The notes under the pieces were generated by a model. It had not been told where the DNA came from and did not search any database. It worked only from the letters and a program-made list of their open reading frames with translations. This document shows, piece by piece, positions 17,501 through 25,440 of a stretch of DNA of 64,000 bases. The first letter of the stretch is position 1, and every line of letters begins with the position of its first letter. The translations under genes were made by a program, and so were the position numbers. Source of the DNA: Amycolatopsis sp. WQ 127309 (GTDB taxonomy: Bacteria; Actinomycetota; Actinomycetes; Mycobacteriales; Pseudonocardiaceae); assembly GCF_023023025.1 (NCBI RefSeq), contig NZ_CP095481.1:1302001-1366000 (forward strand), written 5' to 3'.

Positions 17501-18205
17501 GACGCCCTCGCGGCCGAGCAGCGCGGCGACCGGGTGCGGGCGCTGCGGATCCTCGAGCCGATCCTGAACCCGACGTACGCGCAGATGATGCTGCGCCACC
17601 AGTGGCTCCCGGCGTTCGTCCGGCTGGCGATGGAGCAGGACGACCGCGACCGCGCGGTGCGGGCGCTGGACGTCTGCGACGAGGAGGCGGCGAAGGAACG
17701 CCGGCCGGCACGGGCGCTCGCCGCGGCGTCGTGGTGCCGCGGCCTGATCGAGGAGGACCCGAGCCCGGTGCTCGACACGGCGGAGCACTTCCGCTCGGTC
17801 GGCCGCCGCCCGGAACTGGCGTCGGCGCTGGAGGACGCGGCCGTGCTGCTGGCTCGCGCGGGCCGGCTGGACGCGGCCCAGGCGGCGTACGAGGAGGCGG
17901 CCGAGCTGTACACGGCGTTGTCGGCCCGCTGGGACCTGCGCCGTGCGGAGACGCGCTTGCGCCGCCTGGGCGTCCGCCGCGGGGCGATGTTCTCGCCGAT
18001 CCGCCCGGGCCACGGCTGGGAGTCCCTCACGCCGATCGAGGTCCGCATCGCGAGCCTGGTCGCGGAGGGCCGCTCGAACCCGGACATCGCGGCGGAGCTG
18101 TCGCTGCCTCGACGTACGGTCCAGGCCCACGTGGCGAGGCTGCTGGGCAAGCTGGAGACGCCGTCACGGTCTGGGGTCGCGGACGCTTTCCGCCAGCGTT
18201 CTTGA
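14561..18205 (+). CDS. Giant BTAD-ATPase-LuxR regulator
   Basis: 1214 residues. Winged helix (about 8-95; ELIAGVWGDSAP, YVSGLRRALEP), BTAD (about 100-255), ATPase with intact P-loop GEAGIGKS (about 307) and Walker B VLVVDDLQWADE, TPR-like repeats, and a C-terminal LuxR helix-turn-helix at about 1155-1214 (LTPIEVRIASLVAEGRSNPD, RTVQAHVARLL). It thus has two DNA-binding domains at opposite ends. It is a tandem paralog of 11040-14309 and aligns along the whole length except for this tail. Its 3' end overlaps the convergent beta-glucosidase gene by 42 bp. Confidence 0.88.
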   Translation: MPGDADTGLRVGVLGPLRAWRGTAEIGLGPARQRAIFAVLAVNAGRPVPRAELIAGVWGDSAPASVEGSVHTYVSGLRRALEPDRSRWSASSVLVSETAGYSLLLDDDALDAAVFERHRERAQRHLDDGDPRAAVTELDAALALWQGEALSGVPGEFAERHREYLAELRLATLEQRAEALLALGGHLDLAPELAVLAGENPLRESLRESLMLALYRSGRHGDALDVFRDARTTLIGELGVEPGPALQRLQQQILAQDPALDAPAVVAPPAPVPAPRHRLFGRETETARLAELVTDVRAGRGRAVWIEGEAGIGKSELLADSLTGGPGFQLLWAAADELSTRFPLQVMMECLEIDAHSPDPRRARVAKELAGEGPVRRSWGPADPVLGAVDRLLVLVDELCAQTPQVLVVDDLQWADEASVLVWHRLCAATRQLPLLLVAATRPAPDRAELAQLRRGVQARDGVVLDLTPLSGDDVGRLIEDQIGAVPGPGLRELAARGAGNPLYVKEMVDVLLRAGAVEVTGGEADVDDPEEFEAPRSLVAAVDRRLDFLPARTQEVLRWGALLGMEFAVGDIAAVLGSRPSDLLEPLEEAVAANVLIDTGTQLAFRHPLLRQALYNRLLPGTRAALHRQAAEALARIGAPVKRVAEQLVAAPATVDEWVLDWLAGHHAAVSNRAPLIAVELLERALADGASDDPRREVLLVALVKVLFRLERNPETLAQQALEAATEPDAVEEMRHVLAALRHRRGDTEGAVATLGASADDPAVPELWRVRHRQLLANFRRGDLSDLDTAEKAAHETKGQAGGDRYLTAHALQSLWLVDSVRREHDSALEHIDAAIEAVGDEHELADLHLDLLDNRVFTLQNLDRLAEAGEALRTAGDVAARHAMPVGLQVSVAVHRYWDGSWDEALVELDTVTEDGPAITFYGLREPGPAALLLHGVAALIAGRRDDRAQAAAHLDAAEEYAPATGAERESFDFLLVADALAAEQRGDRVRALRILEPILNPTYAQMMLRHQWLPAFVRLAMEQDDRDRAVRALDVCDEEAAKERRPARALAAASWCRGLIEEDPSPVLDTAEHFRSVGRRPELASALEDAAVLLARAGRLDAAQAAYEEAAELYTALSARWDLRRAETRLRRLGVRRGAMFSPIRPGHGWESLTPIEVRIASLVAEGRSNPDIAAELSLPRRTVQAHVARLLGKLETPSRSGVADAFRQRS

Positions 18206-19573
18206 GTCTGGCAGAGCGTTGGCCGTGGCGATCCGCCCCAGGAAGCGCCCCGAGTCCTTGACCGTCCGGACCTGCGTTTCGAAGTCGACGTGGACCAGGC
18301 CGAAGCGTTGTGAGTAGCCCATCGCCCACTCGAAGTTGTCCAGCAGGGACCACGCGAAGTAGCCGCGCACGTCCGCGCCACCGACGATCGCGGCGTAGAC
18401 CGCGCGGACGTGGGAGTCGAGGTACGCGACGCGGGCGGCGTCGTGGACCCGGCCGTCGACCACTTCGTCCACAAAGGACGCACCGTTCTCGGCCACCACC
18501 AGCGGCAGCCCGCCGGAGCGGGTGGAAATCCAGCTCAGGAGCGAAGTCAGCGTCTCGGGTGACTGCTCCCAGCCGAACGCCGTCAGCGGCGGCCGAGCCG
18601 GGAGCACGTCCAGGCCCCGCAAGCCCGGCAACGGGCAGTTGCCGGGCGCCAACGGGTCCGCGAGCGGTGTCACCCGCGCCGGGGCGTAGTAGTTGACCCC
18701 GAGCCAGTCGACGGCCGCCGCGATGGTGTCCGTGTCGCCGTCCCGGACCGCCGCGGCGAAGCGGCCGCCGTGGTGCGCGACGTCCGCCACGACGTCCGCG
18801 GGGTAGCCCTGGCCCAGCACCGGGTCGAGGAAGAACCGGTTGTGGATGCCGTCGAACTTCCGCGCCGCTTCGACGTGGGCCGGTGACGAGCCGTCCGCGA
18901 TGGCCGGGGCGAAGTTCAGCGCCAGCGAGAACTCGTGGCCCGGCCGCGCCTGCTCCGTCAACGCGCGGGTCGCCAGGCCGTGGCCGAGCAGCAGGTGGTG
19001 CGCCGCGACCAGCGCCGTGTCGTGGTCCTGGACGCCCGGCGCGTGCACGCCGCTGCCGTAACCCAGGAAGGCCGCGCAGAACGGCTCGTTGATCGTCGTC
19101 CACTGGTCGACGCGGTCGCCGAGCGCGTCGTGGACCACCGCCGCGTACTCCGCGAACCGGAACGCCGTGTCCCGCGCCGGCCAGCCGCCCGCGTCCTCCA
19201 GCGCCTGCGGCAGGTCCCAGTGGTACAGCGTCAGCACCGGCGTGACGTCGCGGCTCAGCAGCTCGTCGACCAGCCGGTCGTAGAAGCCCAGACCGGCAGC
19301 GGACGTCGTCACGCCGTCCGGCATGACCCGCGGCCACGCCACCGAGAAGCGGTACGCCCCGAGGCCCAGGCCGGCCAGCAGGCCGACGTCCTCGGGGTAG
19401 CGGTGGTAGTGGTCGCAGGCGACCTCGCCGGACGCGCCGCCGAGGACCTTGCCCTCGGTGGCCGCGAAGGTGTCCCAGATGGACGGTCCCCGGCCGCCTT
19501 CGGTGACGCCGCCCTCGACCTGGTAGGACGCGGTCGCCGCGCCCCACCGGAAACCCGCCGGAAACTCCGTCAC
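18164..19573 (-). CDS. GH1 beta-glucosidase
   Basis: 469 residues, the usual GH1 length. FPAGFRWGAATASYQVEG opens the barrel; the acid/base Glu is in TINEPF and the nucleophile Glu in VAENGAS. No signal peptide, so it acts in the cytoplasm on imported beta-glucosides such as cellobiose. The GTG start at 19573 overlaps the stop of the upstream permease by 4 bp. It is the last gene of a five-gene operon and corresponds in place to bglC after cebEFG in Streptomyces. Confidence 0.92.
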   Translation of the reverse strand: MTEFPAGFRWGAATASYQVEGGVTEGGRGPSIWDTFAATEGKVLGGASGEVACDHYHRYPEDVGLLAGLGLGAYRFSVAWPRVMPDGVTTSAAGLGFYDRLVDELLSRDVTPVLTLYHWDLPQALEDAGGWPARDTAFRFAEYAAVVHDALGDRVDQWTTINEPFCAAFLGYGSGVHAPGVQDHDTALVAAHHLLLGHGLATRALTEQARPGHEFSLALNFAPAIADGSSPAHVEAARKFDGIHNRFFLDPVLGQGYPADVVADVAHHGGRFAAAVRDGDTDTIAAAVDWLGVNYYAPARVTPLADPLAPGNCPLPGLRGLDVLPARPPLTAFGWEQSPETLTSLLSWISTRSGGLPLVVAENGASFVDEVVDGRVHDAARVAYLDSHVRAVYAAIVGGADVRGYFAWSLLDNFEWAMGYSQRFGLVHVDFETQVRTVKDSGRFLGRIATANALPDSRTLAESVRDPRP

Positions 19574-20394
19574 ACTGGCGCCCCTCTCAGGATCCCCCGG
19601 ACGACGTACCGGCCGAGCAGCAGGAACGCCGCGATGACGGGCAGCACGCCCACCGTCGCCCCGGTCAGCATCAGCGCGTAGTCCGTGTAGTACCCGCTGG
19701 CCAGCTGCGACAGCGCGACCTGCACGGTCGGTGTCTCGTTGGGGTCGAGTACCACCAGCGGCCAGAAGTAGTCGTTCCACGTCGCCATGAACGTCAGCAT
19801 CGCGAGCACCGCAGCCTGCGGGCGCAACGACGGCACCGCGACGTGCCAGTAGGTGCGCAGGATCGAGCAGCCGTCGACGGTCGCGGCGTCGACGAGGTCG
19901 GCGCTGATCGCGTTCTCGCAGGCCTGCCGCATCCAGAACACGCTGAACGCGCTGACCAGCCCGGGCACGATCACCGCTTCGAGCCGGCCGTACCAGCCGA
20001 GGTCGCCGACGACGAGGTAGAGCGGGATCACGCCGAGCTGCGCCGGCACCATCGCCGAGCCGACGACGAGCAGGAACAGCGTGTCGCGGCCGGGGAACCG
20101 CAACCGCGCGAAGGCGAACCCGGCCAGGCTGGCCAGCACCACGTTCGACACCATCACCGTGCTCGAGACGATCAGCGAGTTGCCGATCGCGAGCCAGAAG
20201 TCGACGGTGTCGAAGACCCGGCGCACGTTCTCGAAGAGGTGCCCGCCCGGCAGCAGCAGCGGCGACGTCTCCCCGATCGCCGAGTTGTCCCTTGTGGACA
20301 CCACGAACGACCAGTACAGCGGGAACACCGACGCGCCGAGCACGCCGATCAGCAGGGCGTAGACCCAGGCGCCCGGCCGCCGCCTGGCCGTCAC
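19570..20394 (-). CDS. Carbohydrate ABC transporter permease (MalG/CebG-like)
   Basis: 274 residues with about six membrane helices. The cytoplasmic EAA loop is present (SADLVDAATVDGCSILRTYWHVAVPSL contains the DAA-G signature). It pairs with the MalF-like permease encoded just upstream. The GTG start overlaps that gene's stop by 4 bp (20391-20394). The operon encodes no ATPase, as is typical of actinobacterial sugar importers that share MsiK. Confidence 0.9.
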   Translation of the reverse strand: MTARRRPGAWVYALLIGVLGASVFPLYWSFVVSTRDNSAIGETSPLLLPGGHLFENVRRVFDTVDFWLAIGNSLIVSSTVMVSNVVLASLAGFAFARLRFPGRDTLFLLVVGSAMVPAQLGVIPLYLVVGDLGWYGRLEAVIVPGLVSAFSVFWMRQACENAISADLVDAATVDGCSILRTYWHVAVPSLRPQAAVLAMLTFMATWNDYFWPLVVLDPNETPTVQVALSQLASGYYTDYALMLTGATVGVLPVIAAFLLLGRYVVRGILRGAPV

Positions 20395-21296
20395 GCCGAC
20401 CGCACGAACCGGCGCACCAGCCGGTAGTTGACCAGCGCGAACAGCACGCAGACGACGAACAGCACCCAGGTCAGCGCGGCCGCGTAACCGGCGTCGAAGT
20501 GCGTGAACCCCTTCTCGTACAAGTACATCGTCACCGTCTGGAACTGGCGGTCGTTGCCACCGGTACCGCCGGAGCCGCCGGAGTCGAACAGCTGCGGCTC
20601 GGCGAACAGCTGCAGGCCGTTGACGGTGCCGGCGATGGCGGTGAAGGCGAGCGCGGGCCGGATGCCCGGCACGGTGATCGACCAGAACGTCCGCCACCGC
20701 GACGCGCCGTCGAGCGCGGCGGCCTCGTACAGGTCGGCCGGCACGGCCTGCATCGCCGACAGGTAGATCAGCGCGTTGTAGCCGGTCCAGCGCCAGAGCA
20801 CCATCGACGCCACCGCGACGTGCGACGACCAGGTGCTCGCCTGCCAGTTGACCGGCGCGACGCCGAACCAGCCGAGGACCTCGTTGACGACGCCGTAGTC
20901 GCGGCTGAACAGCTGCCCGAACACGAGCCCGACGGCGACCACCGACACGACGTTGGGCAGCAGGATCCCGGTGCGCCACCAGGTCGCGGCCCGCAGCGGC
21001 CGGTCGAGCAGCGCCGCGATCCCCAGCGCCAGCAGGAACTCCGGGACGGCGGCGAGCACGAAGATGCCGACCGTGTTGGCCAGCGCGTTGTAGAACCGCG
21101 GGTCGGTGAGCAGCTCGCCGTAGTTGGCGAGCCCGAGGTAGCCCTGGTCGCCGTCGAGCAGGTTCCAGTCGTGCAGCGACACCCAGATCGTGTAGAGCAG
21201 CGGGAACGCGCCGAAGACGACGAACAGCCCGAAGAAGGGCGCGATGAGCAGCAACGGCGTGACCTTGCGGTCGAAACGGGCGAGCCGGTGCTGCAC
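20391..21296 (-). CDS. Carbohydrate ABC transporter permease (MalF/CebF-like)
   Basis: 301 residues with an N-terminal helix (VTPLLLIAPFFGLFVVFGAF), a further five predicted helices and the EAA-type loop DLYEAAALDGASRWRTFWSI. It forms the membrane channel with the MalG-like partner. GTG start; 6 bp separate it from the binding-protein stop. Confidence 0.9.
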   Translation of the reverse strand: MQHRLARFDRKVTPLLLIAPFFGLFVVFGAFPLLYTIWVSLHDWNLLDGDQGYLGLANYGELLTDPRFYNALANTVGIFVLAAVPEFLLALGIAALLDRPLRAATWWRTGILLPNVVSVVAVGLVFGQLFSRDYGVVNEVLGWFGVAPVNWQASTWSSHVAVASMVLWRWTGYNALIYLSAMQAVPADLYEAAALDGASRWRTFWSITVPGIRPALAFTAIAGTVNGLQLFAEPQLFDSGGSGGTGGNDRQFQTVTMYLYEKGFTHFDAGYAAALTWVLFVVCVLFALVNYRLVRRFVRSA

Positions 21297-21302
21297 GCGG
21301 AG

Positions 21303-22559
21303 CTACTTCAGTGCTGCTTGAGCCTGCTGGACGGCGTCCGCCCAGGCCTGGTCGACGTTCTCGGTCCTGTCCTCGATCCGCCCGAGCGCGCGGCCGAACT
21401 CCGGCCGGACGTCGGCGTCGTGCAGGCCCCGGTAGTTGGGCCGCAGGGAGTCGGCCGACGCGGCGAAGATCCGGCCGGTCGGCGCGTCGTCGAAGTACGG
21501 GTCGGTGTGCGCGACGACCTGCGGGTCCTTGTAGACGGCGGGTTCGCTGGGCAGGATGCCGTCGGAGAGGAACAGCTTCTTCTGCTGCTCCGGCGCCGTC
21601 AGCCAGCGGGCCAGGTCGTACGCCTGCTGCGGGTGCTCGCTCTGCTTCGGCACGGTCAGGAACGAGCCGCCCTGGTTGCCGCTGGCGCCGGGCACGGTGG
21701 TGACGTCCCACTTGCCCTTGTTGTCGTCACCGCCGGCCTGCTTGATCTGGCTGAGCATCCACGCGGGACACGCGATCGTGGCGAACGAGCCCTGCTTGAT
21801 GGCCACGTTCCAGGCCTGCGTGAAGGTGGTCGCGGCGGCCGTCTGGCCCTTCGCGGCGATGCCGCCCGAGAGGAAGAAGGCGTTGCGCACGGACGGGTTC
21901 GTGCCGCCGATGAAGGAGTCGTCCTTCGCCGCGAAGTAGTTCTCCGGCGCCTGGTTCAGCATCGCCGTGTAGACGGTGCCCGCGGAGTCCGCGAACTTGA
22001 CGTTCGGGGTCTTGTCGGTGAACCGCTGCGCGGTGGCGGCGTAGGCGGCCCAGTCGGGCATCAGCCTCGCGACCGCGTCCCGGTCGGTCGGCAGCCCGGC
22101 CGCCTGGAACAGGTCACGCCGGTAGCAGAGGGCGAGGCTGCCCATGTCGGTGCCGAGGCCCAGGACGTAGTCGCCGTCCGTCCCCTGCGCCCACTTCCAG
22201 GGCGCCCACTGGCTCTGGAGATCCCGCGCGCCGAACTGGGCGAGGTCGGCGAACTTGTCCTTCGCTTTCCGGTACTGCGGGATGTACTGCTCTTCGATCG
22301 CGACGACGTCGGCGGCACCGTGGCCGGTGGCGAGCTGGGTCGCGAGGCCCTTGTGGTGGGTGTCGAAGTCGGTGACGCGGTTCTGCACCTCGACGTCCGG
22401 GTGCAGCTTCTCGTACTCCGCGATCAGCGGCGCGTAGCCGAACTCACCGAAGGTCGCGATGGTGAGCTTGGTCTTGCCCCCGGCGTCGCTCGGGCTGCAG
22501 GCGGCGAGCAGGGCCAGCGCGGCAGCCGCCGCGGCGGTCCGGCGGATGATCGTTCCCAC
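21303..22559 (-). CDS. Sugar-binding lipoprotein of an ABC importer
   Basis: 418 residues. A type II signal peptide with lipobox LLAAC (Cys 21) anchors it to the outer face of the membrane. The body is a family 1 solute-binding protein (LTIATFGEFGYAPLIAEYEK; ADVVAIEEQYIPQY). Context with two permeases and a GH1 enzyme suggests a beta-glucoside ligand, possibly cellobiose or cello-oligosaccharide; the ligand is not readable from sequence. It starts 15 bp after the LuxR-type regulator stop, so both are likely co-transcribed. Confidence 0.9.
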   Translation of the reverse strand: MGTIIRRTAAAAAALALLAACSPSDAGGKTKLTIATFGEFGYAPLIAEYEKLHPDVEVQNRVTDFDTHHKGLATQLATGHGAADVVAIEEQYIPQYRKAKDKFADLAQFGARDLQSQWAPWKWAQGTDGDYVLGLGTDMGSLALCYRRDLFQAAGLPTDRDAVARLMPDWAAYAATAQRFTDKTPNVKFADSAGTVYTAMLNQAPENYFAAKDDSFIGGTNPSVRNAFFLSGGIAAKGQTAAATTFTQAWNVAIKQGSFATIACPAWMLSQIKQAGGDDNKGKWDVTTVPGASGNQGGSFLTVPKQSEHPQQAYDLARWLTAPEQQKKLFLSDGILPSEPAVYKDPQVVAHTDPYFDDAPTGRIFAASADSLRPNYRGLHDADVRPEFGRALGRIEDRTENVDQAWADAVQQAQAALK

Positions 22560-22574
22560 GTGCGTGAGCTTCCC

Positions 22575-23153
22575 TCAGATCACACCCGCGCGCACGGCGT
22601 ACGCGACCGCGTGCGGCCGGTTGCGCAAGTTGAGCCGGTTGGTCATGGCGTAGATGACGTTCTTCACGGTCCGCTCGGAGTAGCACAGCTTGCCCGCGAT
22701 CTCGGCAGTGTCCCAGCCTTCCGCCATCAAGCGAAGCACATCCACCTCGCGCGGCGTCAGCGACGCCCCGGCACCTTCGTGGGCCAGCGCCTCGACCTGG
22801 TCACGCAGCGACGTCGTCCGGCCCCGCGCGGCGGCGAGCACGCTGTCGGTGACGCGGTCGAGCGCGGTCCGCGGCAGCACGGCGGAGACGTGGCAGTCGG
22901 CGAGCAGGCTCAGGTGCGCCGGGTCGACGTGCCCGGCGACCAGCACGATCGCGGCCGGCGACTCGGCGGCCGCGGCGCGCAGCGCGGCGATGACGTCCCG
23001 GTCGACCTGGTTCGCGGCGAACACCAGCACGGCGGCCTCGCCACGGCGGGCTCGCGGCACGACCAGCAGCTCGGGGCGGGATCGCAGGTGGTTGATCAGC
23101 CCGGTGAGGGCGATCGGGTCGGACGCCCACGCCGCCACGCGCACCTGGTCCAT
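22575..23153 (-). CDS. Atypical LuxR/NarL-type regulator heading the beta-glucoside operon
   Basis: 192 residues. The N-terminal half is receiver-like but short, and the acceptor Asp cannot be placed (EAAVLVFAANQ). The LuxR helix-turn-helix (about 130-187) is LTPREVDVLRLMAEGWDTAE, then CYSERTVKN. It is a paralog of 9641-10243 with the same rare CYSERTVKN recognition helix. As first gene of the sugar operon it replaces the LacI-type CebR expected from Streptomyces. Tandem CTTCAC repeats precede it (23213-23294), suggesting autoregulation. Confidence 0.82.
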   Translation of the reverse strand: MDQVRVAAWASDPIALTGLINHLRSRPELLVVPRARRGEAAVLVFAANQVDRDVIAALRAAAAESPAAIVLVAGHVDPAHLSLLADCHVSAVLPRTALDRVTDSVLAAARGRTTSLRDQVEALAHEGAGASLTPREVDVLRLMAEGWDTAEIAGKLCYSERTVKNVIYAMTNRLNLRNRPHAVAYAVRAGVI

Positions 23154-23212
23154 CGTGCCTCCTGAGTAACCGTCATCGATTTTCTTGACGTCGCCCAGTC
23201 TGGTGAGACCGC

Positions 23213-23294
23213 CTTCACGAATTCTCTAACGGCGTAGTGCCGCTTCTTCAGAGTCTTCTTCACGGTCCTCTTCACGGTCCTTCACACGGTGAAG
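23213..23294. promoter_or_regulatory. Tandem CTTCAC repeats between the sugar operon and the GH3 gene
   Basis: CTTCACGA at 23213, two abutting copies of CTTCACGGTCCT (23258-23269 and 23270-23281), then the inverted repeat CTTCAC-ACG-GTGAAG at 23280-23294. The array lies between divergent promoters (regulator start 23153; GH3 start 23344), so one protein could control both. The same hexamer lies upstream of the paralogous regulator at 9641-10243. Confidence 0.6.
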
Positions 23295-23343
23295 AAGGGG
23301 CGTCGACTACCGTCGTGGGGCCCGCCGACGAGTGAAGGGACCG

Positions 23344-24522
23344 ATGAACCGCCGAAGTCTGGCCGCCCTGGGGGCGGCCCTGTGCGTCGTGATCGTGAGT
23401 CTGCTGGTCATCGGCCTGCAACCGCGGATCGTGTCCGGTCTGGCGATCCCGCGGACGCCGCCTTCCGCGGCTCCGCCCGTCCCCGCCGCGACCTCCGCAC
23501 CCGCGCCGACCTCGGGTCTCGCGCGTCCCGGCGACTGCGCGTCGCTGGTGAAGAGCCTCGACGTCCGCCGGCAGGTCGCGCAGCTGGTCGTCGTCGGCGT
23601 GACCGGGGACAACCCGGCCTCGACGGTCGCGCTGGTGCGCGAAAACCAGGTCGGCGGGATCTTCATCGGGGGTAACGCAACAGCGTTGTTGAAAGATCAC
23701 TCACTCGACGCGGTGCAGGGCGTCGCGAAGCTCCCGGTGGCCGTTTCGGTCGACGAAGAGGGCGGCCGCGTCCAGCGCATCGACGATCTCGACGGCGACA
23801 TGCCGTCCGCGCGCGAACTGGCGAAGACCAAGACGCCGGAGCAGGTACGCGGCATCGCCGCCGACCGCGGCCGCGAGCTCAAGGCCCGCGGCGTCACGGT
23901 GGACTTCGCGCCCGACACCGACGTCACGGACGCTCCGGACGACGACGTGATCGGCGACCGGTCCTTCAGCCCCGACCCGGCCCGCGTGAAGACGTACGCC
24001 ACGGCCTTCGCCGCGGGCTTGCGCGACGCGGGTGTCCAGCCGGTGCTGAAGCACTTCCCCGGCCACGGCCACGGCTCGGGTGACTCCCACAAGGGCACCG
24101 TCGTCACGCCGCCGCTCGCGCAGCTGCGCGCGGTCGACCTCGCGCCCTACCGGAACATCGCCGACTACGGCCCGGTCGCCGTGATGGTCGGCCACCTCGA
24201 CGTGCCGGACTTGACGAACGGCGTCCCGGCGTCACTTTCGCCGCCCGCCTACCAGTTGCTGCGCGGCGAATTCCGCTTCACCGGGCCGATCCTGACCGAC
24301 GACCTGGGCGCGATGAAGGCCATCACGGCGCAGTACACGTTGCCGGACGCCGTCCTGAAGGCCCTGGAAGCCGGCGCGGACCAGGCGTTGTGGTCCTCCG
24401 GCGGCCGCGTCGACGAGGTGCTGGACCGGCTGGAGAAGGCCGTCGCCTCGGGCGAGCTGCCGAAGACGCGCGTCCAGCAGTCGGTGACTCGGGTGCTGCG
24501 CGGCAAGGGTGTCTGCGGCTGA
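23344..24522 (+). CDS. GH3 family enzyme, NagZ-like beta-N-acetylhexosaminidase, exported
   Basis: 392 residues. An N-terminal membrane segment or signal (LAALGAALCVVIVSLLVIGL) and a Pro/Ala linker precede a GH3 TIM barrel. The NagZ signature is complete: KHFPGHG followed by the DSH loop that carries the catalytic His-Asp pair, with the nucleophile Asp in ILTDDLGAM. Family members release N-acetylglucosamine from muropeptides or chitin fragments. The anchor places this one outside the membrane, suggesting glycan turnover at the cell surface. ATG 23344 is preceded by GAAGGGA; an in-frame GTG 12 bp upstream overlaps that site. Confidence 0.88.
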   Translation: MNRRSLAALGAALCVVIVSLLVIGLQPRIVSGLAIPRTPPSAAPPVPAATSAPAPTSGLARPGDCASLVKSLDVRRQVAQLVVVGVTGDNPASTVALVRENQVGGIFIGGNATALLKDHSLDAVQGVAKLPVAVSVDEEGGRVQRIDDLDGDMPSARELAKTKTPEQVRGIAADRGRELKARGVTVDFAPDTDVTDAPDDDVIGDRSFSPDPARVKTYATAFAAGLRDAGVQPVLKHFPGHGHGSGDSHKGTVVTPPLAQLRAVDLAPYRNIADYGPVAVMVGHLDVPDLTNGVPASLSPPAYQLLRGEFRFTGPILTDDLGAMKAITAQYTLPDAVLKALEAGADQALWSSGGRVDEVLDRLEKAVASGELPKTRVQQSVTRVLRGKGVCG

Positions 24523-24570
24523 GCCGGATCCTCCCTAGACTCCTTCGCGGCACCTACAGCAAGGAGTGAC

Positions 24571-25440
24571 ATGTCCGATCCCGGCGGTACTTTCCTTCTC
24601 GGCGGCGAACTTTCCGTGACCCGGATGGGCTACGGCGCGATGCAGCTGGCCGGCCCCGGCGTGTGGGGACCGCCGAAGGACCACGACACCGCGGTCGCCG
24701 TGCTGCGCGAGGCCGTCGAAGCGGGTGTCACGCACATCGACACCAGCGACTACTACGGCCCGCACACCGTGAACGCCGTGATCAAGGAAGCCCTGCACCC
24801 GTACCCCGAAGCCGTCCACCTGGTCACGAAGGTCGGCGCGCGGCGCAGCGAGGACAAGGGGTGGCCGGCCGCGCTGTCGGCCGGCGAGCTCACCCAGGCG
24901 GTGCACGACAACCTGCGGAACCTGGGCCTCGACGCGCTCGACGTCGTCAACCTGCGGCTGAGCGACGCCACCGGCGGCTACCCCGTGGCGATGTCGCTGG
25001 CCGAGCCGTTCGGGGTGCTCGCGGACCTGCGGGAGAAAGGGCTGATCCGGCACCTCGGCGTCAGCCACGTGACCGCGGAGCAGCTCGACGAGGCCAAGGC
25101 GATCGCGCCGGTCGTGTGCGTCCAGAACCAGTACAACCTGGCGCACCGCGAAAACGACCCGCTCGTGAACAAGTGCGCGGCCGAAGGGATCGCCTTCGTG
25201 CCGTACTTCCCGCTCGGCGGCTTCAGCCCGCTGCAGTCGGGGCGGCTCGACGACTGCGCCGCCCGTCTCGGCGTGACGCCGATGCAGGTAGCGCTCGCGT
25301 GGCTGCTGCAGCGGTCGCCGTCGATGCTGCTGATCCCGGGCACGTCGTCGCCGGAGCACCTGCGCGAGAACCTCGCGGCCGCGGACCTGGAGCTGCCGGC
25401 GGACGTGCTCGCCGACCTCGACCGGATCGGAGCCGTCTGA
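24571..25440 (+). CDS. Aldo/keto reductase family oxidoreductase
   Basis: 289 residues. An (alpha/beta)8 AKR with catalytic Asp and Tyr in HIDTSDYYGP and Lys in VTKVGA. The usual active-site His on strand 4 is replaced (DVVNLRL), a substitution seen in an actinobacterial AKR subfamily. NADPH-dependent carbonyl reduction is likely; the substrate is unknown. AAGGAG lies 5 nt before the ATG. Its stop overlaps the next start by one base. Confidence 0.85.
   Translation: MSDPGGTFLLGGELSVTRMGYGAMQLAGPGVWGPPKDHDTAVAVLREAVEAGVTHIDTSDYYGPHTVNAVIKEALHPYPEAVHLVTKVGARRSEDKGWPAALSAGELTQAVHDNLRNLGLDALDVVNLRLSDATGGYPVAMSLAEPFGVLADLREKGLIRHLGVSHVTAEQLDEAKAIAPVVCVQNQYNLAHRENDPLVNKCAAEGIAFVPYFPLGGFSPLQSGRLDDCAARLGVTPMQVALAWLLQRSPSMLLIPGTSSPEHLRENLAAADLELPADVLADLDRIGAV

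Noticed and set aside
14366..18130. Minus-strand open frame of over 1200 codons opposite the giant regulator
   Set aside because: Composition is the antisense of a high-GC coding frame; the plus strand has clear domains throughout.
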